A DNA stretch of 64,000 nucleotides. Source: Turritopsis dohrnii. Its lineage: Eukaryota; Cnidaria; Hydrozoa; Anthoathecata; Oceaniidae. The notes under the pieces were generated by a model. The model had not been told where the DNA came from, did not search any database, and saw only the letters and a list, made by a program, of their open reading frames with translations. Location of the stretch: contig BQMF02000255.1 in the NCBI GenBank assembly GCA_027922465.2, positions 558,001 through 622,000 of the forward strand, written 5' to 3'. A program made the translations under genes and the position numbers. This document shows positions 35,501-45,677 of this stretch, in pieces. How positions within the stretch are numbered: the stretch's first letter is position 1; every line of letters begins with the position of its first letter.

Positions 35501-36417
35501 TGATAATAAAATAAAAAAAAATTTTCATAATTTTATTTTGGAATTCCATAACATTATGTGAACATAACTAATGAAAGTATCCTTGCTTTCTTATAGCGAT
35601 TTGCAGAAATTCATCGATAAAATCAAGCGAAAATTCAGTTTTAAAGGTAAAACATGACAACTGATACAAATTCATTTGAAACTTGAAATTTCAAAAAAAT
35701 TTAAAAAACTTAAAAAAAATTTTACAAGTCATTGCGAAAGATTACTAACTTGATCATTTCGATTGCTATACTTCAGATACACGAACTGAAACAGACAATC
35801 GAAAAGTACACTCTGCGTTAAAGACCACTCACATACGAAATCAAGAAGTTGACAGGCTGCTAAAATCTTTTGTTAATGATAGAAAATGGTTCTTTTTGAA
35901 ATTGCTCGATTTTTCGCGTTATGATGTCAGTAGTATACTTGACGAAAAGAAAGCTTTAACTAAAGTTGCAGAAGATGGAGATATCGAATGTATGAAGTTG
36001 CTACTAGAAAACAACTGTGATGTTGATATTAGAAATGATAACGGATGTACTGCACTTATGTGGACATCGTTGAATGGACATATTGAATGTGTGAAGTTGC
36101 TCCTAGAAAACAACTGTGATGTTGATATTAAAAATGGTATCGGACATACTGCACTTATGTTTGCATCGGGGAATGGACATATTGAATGTGTGAAGTTGCT
36201 CCTAGAAAACAACTGTAATGTTGATATTAAAAATGATATCGGATATACTGCACTTATGTTTGCATCACGGAATGGACATATTGAATGTTTGAAGTTGTTA
36301 CTGGAAAACAACTGTGATGTTGATATTAAAAATGATAACGGATATACTGCACTTATGTTGGCGTCTGATTTCAATAGAATTAAGTGTGCAGAACTTCTCA
36401 GCAAGCATAAAAGATGA
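29234..36417 (+). CDS. RING/B-box/coiled-coil/ankyrin protein (TRIM-like E3 ligase), gene 3
   Basis: Exons 29234-29505, 34212-35038, 35209-35233, 35597-35646 and 35777-36417 sum to 1815 nt, 604 residues plus stop, in phase throughout. The RING has CDIC, CGHSFCEKC and CPNQC. The second exon carries two B-boxes and the coiled coil, and the last five ankyrin units. The start may be either of two adjacent ATGs (29234 or 29237); the second matches gene 2. Intron 1 is 4.7 kb, swollen by a P-type transposase remnant and a Helitron, so the RING join is inferred from phase and from gene 2. The second exon is a mosaic: its first third is nearly identical to gene 1, the rest to gene 2. Confidence 0.8.
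30390..30813 (+). pseudogene. P-element/THAP9-type transposase remnant in intron 1 of gene 3
   Basis: Frame ending at 30813 reads KYCLSNNLNQDPIELLKQ...GSVDNPSLERYA. It resembles the conserved LNQDPLE...R..GG..DNPS..QF block near the end of P-type transposases. Upstream text (FIEVYMSEFQYIP, LEPLLLYLDGIKY) suits the same family. There are stops and shifts above. The call rests on motif resemblance only. Confidence 0.5.
31905..32826 (+). mobile_element. Helitron C (nonautonomous) in intron 1 of gene 3
   Basis: 922 bp between A (31904) and T (32827). It starts TCTATATATTAATAGCCG and ends in hairpin GCCGCC TT GGCGGC followed by TAG (CTAG at 32823-32826). A (TCTG)n/(TTTG)n microsatellite follows the 5' end. 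The stretch TTTTTTGATCAGTTTTTCGAG...CAACATGGG near its 3' end also occurs in Helitron A1 (about 19692-19730). No protein. Confidence 0.8.
32827..34211. other. Right part of gene 3 intron 1
   Basis: No gene seen. From about 33985 to 34211 it is almost identical to 1-226, the end of gene 1's first intron, which shows that the duplicated block of genes 1 and 3 begins in this intron. Confidence 0.6.
35974..36417 (+). repeat. Tandem 99-bp ankyrin units, gene 3 (5 units)
   Basis: Five units. Units 2-4 correspond in order and near-identity to units 2-4 of copy 5 (NGIGHTALMFASGNGH, NDIGYTALMFASRNGH), so this block is shared by descent or conversion. Confidence 0.88.
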
Positions 36418-38192
36418 GTTTGAAAGATGACTTGGTTAAGACTTGCTTCTTGTTTCAATTGGTACTTAATTTTTAAGGGGATGATTTTTTCTTCAACTCG
36501 GCAATCAAAACAACAGCAAAAAAGGCAAAATAATTTCTTTATTACTTAAAGGGCAGAAAATTTGATGTGTCATTTTGAAGCAAATTAAAAAAAAAGTTTA
36601 TTTTCGCGTGAAAAAACTTTCGCATTTATGAAATTATCTATGATTTCGCGAGAACAAATTTTGCGTTTTGCTGTTTTGAAATTTCGAAAGGCATAAACTT
36701 TCGGCCCAAAACGCGAAAGTTTCTGTCCATTAATGTATTCATATAGTGTGTTTTCTGTTAATTTAGGATGCGCTTTTTCTTGTTTTAATCAAAGAAATGC
36801 TTTTTTTGTATAATTTGTACCCCGTTCACACATAAAACCAGACCAGAAATTAGTATTTCGACATACTTGAAAATGTTCAGCCATTCACCAGGTGTGAACA
36901 CTCTCGTGTGTTTCAAAATACTAATTCTTGAAAAATTGGAAGAATGTACCCTCACGATCATAAAACAGTAAAATTGACTTAAAATTCAATAGGTTCTTAA
37001 ACACTATAAAGCGACTACGACGATAAAATATCAATTTTTTTTGCTTTTATAGGAGACAAATAAAGAGTAAGCAGACGTTAACTTTTCAGTCTATATATAG
37101 ACCTTTTCAGAAAATACGTCAGAGCAGATATTGCCTCGCTTTCAACCCAAATAATAATGGCATTAGTGTTGTTTTTGAAAAGAAATGATACCCGAGAGGA
37201 AACCTTACACGAACTTTTTTTATGATTTTTAATAACTTAAGTAATTAAAAACTTTAAAAACGAGGCAAGATCTGCCGTGACGTAATTTCCAAACAGGTCT
37301 TTCTTTTGACCTAAAAATAATTGGATAGTGCCGTAATATGTGAAAAAAGTATAACTCTAAGAAAATAGTTCTGCACATCGTAGGACACTTTAATCAAAAT
37401 TTACAATGTTTGCATTACGTATTTGTAACTTTTATGCATATTTCTGACAATCTGATCATAATGGATGCTGATAACTTTAAGTTCACGATCTTTGTAATGT
37501 CTTATTATTTTGACGGAGAACTAACCCTACATACATGGCGCCATGCAAATAAAAATTATGGAAATTGAAGAAAAAGTTTTCTTTATATATGTTTAAATTT
37601 CCTGTTGATAGTGGTGGCAGGAAGTTGCAATCGTGATGTTGTTTAATACTTGTCAGGCCGGCCTGTGCAGTCTAAGAATGACATGTTACATTTTCCAAAA
37701 ACAAGATAACTGGTAATGGTTCGATCTAACTTTGTTCTGGAAACCTTATCAACTTCCCCGCACAATTGTTTTACCACCACCCCGTATGCTTCCAACTTTG
37801 TTATCATCCATTCGAAGCGTTGAAGTCAGAAAATTCCTCTTTATCAATTCTTCTTTTCATTTTACATTTTCTTAAAGAAGGGGCTCATCACGATACACAT
37901 TTGTGCTCGCATACTTTCTATACTGTTTGCAGAAAATTCCATTGATAGCATGGTACTTTCTTTGTCGATGTGCCAGACTGTAAACATAACATAGACAGCA
38001 CAATATATTCAAGGTTAGTCAGCAGTAGATCTAGGGGGTAGTCGCAACAGGGGAGTAGAACATTAACATTATTAATAAATTCAATTTATATTTCCAATGA
38101 GATATCTGACCGTTTTTCTTTTATGGTTAAGTTGCTAACAGTCTGCTACAAAAATTGCGACTTACCTATACATCCGCCACTTGGATATTTGA
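36418..38192 (+). repeat. 3' flank of duplicon, copy 3
   Basis: Very close to copy 5 (45678-47450). It ends abruptly at about 38193 (GATATTTGAAA), where it is joined to intron-4 sequence of copy 4. Confidence 0.85.
37099..37300. mobile_element. 202-bp MITE, duplicon copy 3
   Basis: Same element, site and length as at 11071-11272. Confidence 0.7.
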
Positions 38193-38534
38193 AACTTGAT
38201 AATTTCGATTGCTATACTTCAGATACACGAACTGAAACAGACAATCGAAAAGTACACTCTGCGTTAAAGACCCCTCAGATACAAAATCAAGAATTTGAAA
38301 GGCTGCTGAAATCTTTTGTTAAAGCTTACCTCCCACACAAAATAAACATTAAATATATCAAACATATATAAGCCCTAGTTTCGGAATTTGATATTCTTTT
38401 TGCTAACTAAGAATATCTCAACTAAATAAAAAGCAAAACAAAGTTCAAAACTTCAGCTTTGTAATGGCGTAATGGCTGCCATATTTTTTTTAAGTTTTGA
38501 AAAATACAGTGAAACGAGTTTTCTCGGAAAAAAA

Positions 38535-38560
38535 ATGATGACGTCAGAGCGGTAACAAAT
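38535..38560. repeat. Kolobok subterminal inverted repeat, left
   Basis: 26 bp, a perfect inverse of 42885-42910, centred on GATGACGTCAGAGCGG. It stands about 210 bp from the left end; the partner is about 190 bp from the right end. Probably a transposase-binding or promoter element; it contains the CRE-like TGACGTCA. Confidence 0.75.
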
Positions 38561-38715
38561 CATTGACCGGCGTTCGCAATACAGTTGGAAATCACTTATT
38601 TATACCAATACCCCCGGGATGGATGTTAACTCAAAATCCCTTGTGTATAAAAAGAATTATGCTTTATCGAAAAAAGCTATTTTTACAATACAAACGATTT
38701 TTTGTTGTTGCGAAA

Positions 38716-39481
38716 ATGGAGCGAAGAGAAAACACAGTAGTTGGTTTTCAATTTGAACCACTTAAGAAAAAGAACTCTGGTGAAGATTCAGATTCTAGCT
38801 GGTCAACAATTGAAGACCTCTCATCAGACGAAGAACGGGAAGGTCGTTGCAATAAAGCTATAGAGACGTGGTGCAAGTGTGGAGGCAATTGCATCGCAAT
38901 GAAAACTGAGGAGGAGTGCATTTGCTGTCATGAACTTGATTCATGTTTAGCTGTTTTTGGTTTACATGGTACGTTAAGTAACAACCAATATTCATTAACA
39001 TAAAACACTATGGTAACGTAAATAATAATAACAAAAATAATAAATTACGTAATTACATAATAAATTCTTATCCAACTGTGCTTCTACCTTAGGAAAAGAT
39101 TGCGTCACAGCACACCAACATTTTTATAGCATTGTGCTTACAGCCCTTGTTGGTCTTCGAGATCGAGAAAGTTGTCAGTTGCCCAAACGTGATAGTGTAC
39201 CAAACAGGTGAAACGATATGTTTCAAATTTTCGATCGACTAAAATGTTATTTGAACTAACTAATGCCTTTTTTCAACCCTAGAACGTACCGATATGCCGC
39301 CTATAGGCAGTTTACATGGTGGGCCCACAATCGCCTAGGTCGAAATATACGACGAGTAATTCCAGCCTGCGTGGTCAATCGCATCCGATCTGAATTTCCG
39401 GAAACTGGCGGTCGTTATACTGGGTTTAAGTCGGGTAGCGAAGTTGATGAAATGGAACTGACATGGGTTTACGAAAATTAA
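38716..39481 (+). CDS. P2X7-ballast-like Cys-rich protein of the Kolobok
   Basis: Exons 38716-38968, 39093-39207 and 39283-39481 join in phase (1, 2) to 188 residues plus stop. After an acidic, Ser-rich N-terminus come CNKAIETWCKCGGNC and EEECICCHELDSC, then DCVTAHQHF. The end is TYRYAAYRQFTWWAHNRLGR...VIPACVVNRIRSEFPE..G.Y.GF. This Cys-rich zinc-binding fold with its YR-AYR-F-W and IP-CVV-IR--FP signatures is the domain found at the C-terminus of vertebrate P2X7 receptors and in many stand-alone invertebrate proteins. No membrane segment, so not a channel. Its role in the transposon is unknown; intact reading suggests it is needed. Confidence 0.8.
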
Positions 39482-39560
39482 ATTTGTTTTTTCCGCCCAC
39501 CGACACCCGCACACTTTCGATTTCGTGGCGCAAATCCTTGTTCATATTTACATATTACAA

Positions 39561-42500
39561 TTATAATGTTTTATTTAAACGAGTATACTTTATACTGTTT
39601 TCAACAATTAATTCTCTTTCAGGACGATCTGCTGGTCGAACAGTTTCCATTCGTCGTTTCAGTTGTCGGTTTCTTTGTGACGATTTTTTCCTATCCACTG
39701 CCCTGAAGTATGCATTCTCAGCAATATCCTTCATAAACTTGTAGCTTTTAGCCTTTTTCACTTTCGTCGCCGTAAATTTTTTCGTTCGTTTGTCTCAAGC
39801 TATTTTGAAGCACGGAACTATTTTTCCCTCTTTCAACGTTGTTGCCTGACAAGAAAAAACGTAATAGAAAATTTAATAAATCACGACAAGCTATGCAAAT
39901 ATAGGAGGAATTAATAGAAGGAATTAATATCAGATTTTAGATGTGTCTTACTTGTTCACGATTGACGTTTAAGTTATGATCTAAAATTGCAATTTTAGTC
40001 GAAGCTATCATCTTCTCTTTCTCGTAAAACGAACTTTTGGGAAGGTACCGAATTTTTAGGGCGTGAAATATTTCTAATGCTGATGTAGATGCATTTTGAC
40101 TCATCTTGCTCATGTCTTTGACAAGCTGCAATTGAAGCAAAACTTGCTTCATAGCGTTATGAGCAGGGCTTCCCATCTTCATCCAATTTCTTGAAGCCTC
40201 TTCTTCAGTTGTGTACTCGTCATGGGCACACTTCAGGTAAAATCTTTAAATAAAAAATTATCAGAATTTAGAACACCCAGTAAAAGATATAATAATAAAA
40301 AATAATAATAATAAAAAACGATGGAGAAAGTCATATACTTATTTCCTGTTCCTGTAAGGTCATGCCTGTTACAAACATGGTGAATGCACGACAACACCCT
40401 TTCTACCAAATCATTGCCGCCAGTACACGTGCAAAGGGACCAGTACAAATGATTTATGATAGCTGGTATCCATTCACACAAGATAGAACATTCCTTTTTT
40501 TTTGAGGCCGCAGTTAGTTTTTTTGATATTCCTTTCGCTATATGCCAAGGATCAAATTCGTGGCTGATATGTGGATATGACGTCCTCATCTTTTTCTTAA
40601 TTTGTACATGACGGTCCGTCGAGATCATTGTGATTTCATTCTGTTCCTGTGTTTCATCGACACAACGAACAAATCCTTCCAATTCCATACCTAAAAAACA
40701 ATTTACTTGATAAGTTACAACGTTGCTACATCATCGGTCCTGGACACTAAATCAAAGTGATAGAAAACCTTGAGAATTTTTCACTTCTTTCACATCGACA
40801 ATGTTAAAGTTTATTATTTTTTCCGAGCGCAAATCCATTGCTGACACAGTGCAGTAAGTGGCGTTGTGGCCAGGGCTGTCGCATTGACCATCAATAGCAA
40901 GCTTTAAAGGTGCGCTCATATCTTCAAAAAGTTTCTTTTGATGTTCACAGAAGAACGAGTCGATCTCAGGGAAGACATAATTTCCTGAAATTATGATCCC
41001 ACTCATTACAATATATTCACGATTACCTACGAAACATTTACAATCAATACTACTATATGTGTATGTACTAACCGCGTAATCTATAGTATGTACTCTTTTC
41101 AATAAATGGCATATTCATAATCATTGCGAATTTTCGTATTTTTGAAAAAGGTATGCAAGCCAACTCAACTGCTGACGTTGCTGTTAGATTTCCGACACCT
41201 ACGACATTTAAACGCGAAACCATCATTCAGTAGCAAACATTTATAAACGTAGAAAACATTTTTAAAAAGAAGTACTGATAGTCGAAAGAAGAAGATATAA
41301 TACGCTAAAGATTCTTTTTTATTAATATTCCGTGATAAAAAGCTCATACCTTTTACTGCATCAATTATTGGTTGGGAAAACCACCTCGCATCGCAACCAT
41401 TCAAACAAGAAAATTCGTAACAAACTTGAGTGCCATAACACTTTTTGTTTCGAATTTCTAAAATTGGCTCGGAACATTTTGGACAATTGGTCATGAGTCG
41501 TTCTAAGCAGTTCTCATAAACCATGTAAACTCTTTGTGTCATCGGGTTGACAACAGACCTTTGTACGGTTAAGAGAAGTCTGTCATCTTCATAATCCGAA
41601 TCCTCCTCGTGTTGAAAATCGGGGTCATTTTTGGAAACACGCAAAGATGATTTCTCCAACCAACTATCGTTAAAGCTTTCGTTCAAGTCGGAGATTTCAT
41701 CAAAGCTGTCAAAAAATACAAACAAGCGTAATTTGTGAGGTGTAAGGTTTTGTTTAACATTCAATTAAGTTTTTCATCTTTACCTGCTTTCAAGTAATGT
41801 TTGCATACATTCACTGTCCTTTTGAGTAGCAACCGATGTGGTGGTCTTTGCAAAATATTCGATATCAGTTTGAGTTTCAACTGATGAGTACTGATGACTC
41901 ATTTGAGGTTCCCATTGCGATGCTACTGAGACCATCACAGGTCTAATGGAATGTTCTTTTACTGTCTGAACATGTTTACTTCTTACGTTAGGCTAAAAAA
42001 GACGTTCATTAATTTTTTTATCCAGATTTAGGGCTATAAAACATTTGGTTAATTTATCTCATACCTTTATATTACATTGACTAGTTTGATCCAGCTGCGA
42101 CACGACATTTCTTTGTGCTAAAATCGAAGTTTGTACATCGTTGTCGCCTGGTTCAAATGCATTCGCCGTTTCTTCAACATCGAAGAGGGATTCTTCAAAC
42201 GCGCTAGTTGAACATTCCGCAATAATCTGGAATAAATTTCAAGTAAATATCCACGTTTTGAAAAAAAATACTTACTATCTAAAGTAAATTGCACACCCTC
42301 TGATTTGTTCTTTTTTGCAAGGCAGTACTTGTTCGGGTTTCTGATGAACACCAAGGAAACTTGGTTGGTATAGCGCCCGTAAGCAGAAGTCGTGGTAATT
42401 TGATTTTTCCTAAGATAAAAAAGCAACAATTATGTTATTCAAATCATATCATTAGGGCTTTAAAGTATTAAGACACAATTGTTGATGTAAGCAGCTTACC

Positions 42501-42719
42501 GGCAGTCTGGAAACGAATTTTCAAATCTCTGCTTGGATCAAAACAATCATTTGAAAAATGATCTTCGCATATCAAAATGGATTTAGGCAAACAATCTTTT
42601 CTTCTAATAGCTGCAATCCAAATTTTGGCATATTTTTCATCCTTTGGCAATGAAAAGAACGTCTTTTTACAATTTGTCGATCTGTGGTCGCAACCAGGCA
42701 CTGCACATATTCGCGGCAT
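39561..42719 (-). CDS. Kolobok transposase with N-terminal THAP domain, multi-exon
   Basis: Read from 42719. Exon 42719-42500 is a THAP domain (MPRICAVPGCDHRS, W in AKIWIAAIRR, CEDHF). The next exon from 42409 gives the usual LLLTGAIPTKFPW. Acidic exons follow (about 42224-42066, 41996-41787). Then come exons with SEPILEIRNKKCYG...CDARWF (41731-41350), AIDGQCDSPGHNATYCTVSA (about 40990-40760) and STDRHVQI...SHEFDPWHIAKGISK (to 40320). Last are HALKIRYLPKSSFYEKE...AILDHNLN (to 39950) and a basic tail ending near 39561. Catalytic acids are probably the D of AIDGQCDSPG, the D of STDRH and a later E. Exon borders after the second are approximate; one donor there was not resolved (a TAG would be read if it used 42294). 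Confidence 0.78.
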
Positions 42720-42884
42720 GATAGCAATTATTTAAATTTGTTTCACGAACAGAAAGTGTGTATTGATCTTTCAACAGAAAGTGAGTTGAGAATTTTCAAG
42801 AGATTAGTGAGCTTTTTGTTTAGAAGAGTAAAAGTTTATAGGGGGTTTGCATCTTTTCCTATAATTTCAAAAATCAGTCCGCAA

Positions 42885-42910
42885 ATTTGTTACCGCTCTG
42901 ACGTCATCAT
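42885..42910. repeat. Kolobok subterminal inverted repeat, right
   Basis: Perfect 26-bp inverse of 38535-38560. Confidence 0.75.
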
Positions 42911-43204
42911 TTCCCGCGAAGCTTCGATCAGTGTTTTCAAGATGGCGACGTTGCTCACAATGTTGTTGTTGTGATTAAAAAATTATCTGTTTTGTTTGGT
43001 CATTTAGGCATAACTACTAGTGTTTTTATTAATGAATTCTAAGATAGTAGTTTATTTAGAATGTTTTGAGAGTAATTTATGTTTTTGTAGGAGGTAAGCT
43101 TTAATGAAAGAAAGTGCTTCTTTTTGAAATTGCTCGATTTTTTGCGTTATGATGTCACTAGTATACTTGACGAAAAGAAAGCTCTAACTAAAGTTGAAGA
43201 AAAT

Positions 43205-43744
43205 GGATATATTGAATGTGTAAAGTTGCTGCTAGAAAACAACTGTGATTTTGATGTTAAAAATGATAACTGATTTACTGCACTTATGTCGGCATCGATG
43301 AATGTACATATTGAATGTGTAAAGTTGCTGCTAGAAAACAACTGTGATGTTGATATTAAAAATAATATCGGAGTTACTGCACTTATGTGTGCATCAGTGA
43401 ATGGACATACTGAATGTGTGAAGTTGCTCCTAGAAAACAACTGTGATGTTGATATTAAAAATGATAATGGATATACTGCACTTATGTGGGCATCGGAGAA
43501 TGGACGTATTGAATGTGTGAAGTTGCTCCTAGAAAACAACTGTGAGGTAGACATTATAGATGCCATTGGATATACTGCACTTATGTGGGCATCGCAGAAT
43601 GGACATATTGAATGTGTGAAGTTGTTACTGGAAAACAACTATGATGTTGATGTTAAGGATAGCTGGGGAAGGACTGCATTTATGTTGGCGTCTGATTTCA
43701 ATAGAATTAAGTGTGCAGAACTTCTCAGTAAGCATAAAAGATGA
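43205..43744 (+). repeat. Tandem ankyrin units, copy 4 (6 units)
   Basis: One interrupted first unit and five further ones. One unit (NNCEVDIIDAIGYTALMWAS) is found in no other copy. The end VDVKDSWGRTAFML is shared with copies 2 and 5. Confidence 0.85.
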
Positions 43745-44064
43745 GTTTGAAAGATGACTTGGTTAAGACTTGCTTCTTGTTTCAATTGGTACTTAATTTT
43801 TAAGGGGATGATTTTTTCTTCAACTCAGCAATCAAAACAACAGCAAAGAAGGCAAAATAATTACTTAAAGGGCAGAAAATTTGACGTGTCATTTTGAAGC
43901 AAATTAAAGAAAAAGTTTATTTTCGCGTGAAAAAACTTTCGCGTTTTTGAAATTATCTATGATTTCGCGACAACAAATTTTGCGTTTTGCTGTTTTGAAA
44001 TTTCCAAAGGCATAAACTTTCGGCCAAAAACGCGAAAGTTTCTGTCCATTAATGTATTCATATA
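43745..44064 (+). repeat. 3' flank of duplicon, copy 4 (short)
   Basis: Only about 320 bp are kept, up to TATTCATATAG, where the flank meets a stray ankyrin-unit fragment and then intron 2 of copy 5. Confidence 0.82.
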
Positions 44065-44120
44065 GAATGGACATATTGAATGTGTAAAGTTGCTGCTAGA
44101 AAACAACTGTGATGTTGATA
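44065..44120 (+). repeat. Stray ankyrin-unit fragment at a rearrangement junction
   Basis: About 55 bp encoding NGHIECVKLLLENNCDVD, lying outside any gene between the copy-4 flank and copy-5 intron 2. It matches the copy-4 units (GTAAAGTTGCTGCTAGAA) best. Confidence 0.8.
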
Positions 44121-44285
44121 AGTATATTGATTTTTTCAATAGTTATTTTCTCCATTTTCCATTTTCTCCATTTTCTCAATATTTTTAACAATTTCGACAA
44201 ACCACATGAATATTTGCTATTAACGTTGTTGTTAAAATGGAAATCACTTGTATAATTTCGAAAGGTAAAACCTTTTTACTTTTAG

Positions 44286-45677
44286 AAATGATACATGAAT
44301 CATGTTGCAGGTAATGCCATTTGTGATAACAAAATAGAGACAATTAACATAGCATTTGCGGCCACAAAACGGTAGAAAATCTTTTATTATTCATTGTTAT
44401 AATAAGAAAGATGCAAATATGCTCCTTCCTGACCCAAGATTAATGTAACAAGGTTTTGACCACCATCTTCAATATTGTCAATATTGGTTCAATGAAATTG
44501 GCGATGTAAAGCTTGGAAAATGTCAATCTTTTAAAGATCGCTCAATCATCAACCGTTTGACAATGAATAGTAGCGATTTAGAACTGGTAATGAAATAGGA
44601 TGTGAAATAAAAAAACTTTATTCATAATTTTATTTTGGAATTCCATAACATTATGTGAACATAACAAGTGAAAGTATCCTTGCTTTTTTATAGCGATTTT
44701 CAGAAATTCATCGATATAATCAAACGAAAATTCAGTTTTAAAGGTAAAACATGAAAACTTTACACAAATTAATTAATAGTAATTAACAAGTCATTGCGAA
44801 AGATTATTAAATTGATCATTTCGATTGCTATACTTCAGATACACGAAATTTAGCAGACAATCGAAAAATGTATTCTGCGTTAAAGACCTCTCAGATACGA
44901 AATCAAGAACTTGATATGCTGCTAAAATCTTTTGTTGATGGTAAAAATTGGTTCTTTTTGAAATTGTTCGATTTTTCACGTTATGATGTCAGTAGTATAC
45001 TTGACGAAGAGAGAGCTCTAATTAAAGTTGCAGAAGATAGAGATATCGAATGTATGAAGTTGCTACTAGAAAACAACTGTGATGTTGATATTAAAAATGT
45101 TAAGGGATGTACTGCACTTATGTGGGCATCGATGAATGGACATATTGAATGTGTGAAGTTGCTCCTAGAAAATAACTGTGATGTTGATATTATAAATGGT
45201 ATCGGACATACTGCACTTATGTTTGCATCGGGGAATGGACATATTGAATGTGTGAAGTTGCTCCTAGAAAACAACTGTGATGTTGATATTAAAAATGATA
45301 TCGGATATACTGCACTTATGTTTGCATCACGGAATGGACATATTGAATGTGTGAAGTTGTTGCTGGAAAACAACTGTGATGTTGATATTAAAAATGATGA
45401 CGGATATACTGCACTTATGTATGCATCGAAGAATGGACATATTGAATGTGTGAAGTTGTTCCTAGATAACAAATGTGATGTTGATATTAAAAATGGTATC
45501 GGATATACTGCACCTATGTGTGCATCGATGAATGGACATGTTGAATGTGTGAAGTTGTTACTAGAAAACAACTGTGATGTTGATGTCAAGGATAGCTGGG
45601 GAAGGACTGCATTTATGTTGGCGTCTGATTTCAATAGAATTAAGTGTGCGGAACTTCTCAGTAAGCATAAAAGATGA
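44286..45677 (+). CDS. Headless ankyrin gene copy 5 (exons 3-5 only)
   Basis: Exons 44286-44310, 44694-44743 and 44839-45677 retain GT/AG borders and phases 1-2-1 and give 304 residues plus stop without interruption. RING and B-box exons are gone: the upstream join at about 44120 falls inside intron 2. Seven ankyrin units. Without a RING it cannot be a ligase on its own. It may be a pseudogene, be spliced to upstream exons across copies 3-4, or be read from the ATG at 44868 as a 269-residue ankyrin protein. Frame and splice sites are well kept, which argues against long neglect. Confidence 0.68.
45037..45677 (+). repeat. Tandem 99-bp ankyrin units, copy 5 (7 units)
   Basis: Seven units. The first four pair with those of gene 3, and the last (VDVKDSWGRTAFML) with genes 2 and 4, so the array is itself a composite. 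Confidence 0.88.

Larger units (their letters stand above)
38323..43100. mobile_element. Kolobok DNA transposon, apparently complete
   Basis: 4778 bp with ends AGCTTACCTCC and GGAGGTAAGCT, about 14 bp with one mismatch. It is flanked by TTAA on both sides (38319-38322, 43101-43104), at a single TTAA in the other ankyrin exons (TTTTGTTAATGA). It encodes a THAP/DDE transposase on the minus strand and a P2X7-ballast-like protein on the plus strand, converging near 39500. TTAA duplication plus THAP plus this DDE type is Kolobok, not piggyBac. Confidence 0.88.
38223..43744 (+). pseudogene. Ankyrin exon of gene copy 4, split by Kolobok and carrying a stop
   Basis: Exon 5 equivalent only. 38223-38322 encodes the (D)TRTETDNRKVHSALKT linker up to SFV. 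The frame resumes after the transposon at 43105 (ERKCFFLKLLDF). With the transposon removed the frame is restored, but a TGA at 43271-43273 stops it within the first full ankyrin unit. From 43274 on, six units continue without a stop. RING, B-box and the two small exons are absent: 38192 and leftward is already the flank of copy 3. It could serve as sequence donor to its neighbours. Confidence 0.82.

Noticed and set aside
38716..39481. A P2X ion-channel gene
   Set aside because: Only the Cys-rich ballast-like domain is present; no membrane segments or extracellular loop, and it lies inside a transposon.
38323..43100. piggyBac transposon
   Set aside because: TTAA fits, but the protein has a THAP domain and Kolobok-type AIDGQCDSPGHN and STDRH...EFDPWHIAK blocks, not a piggyBac DDD domain.
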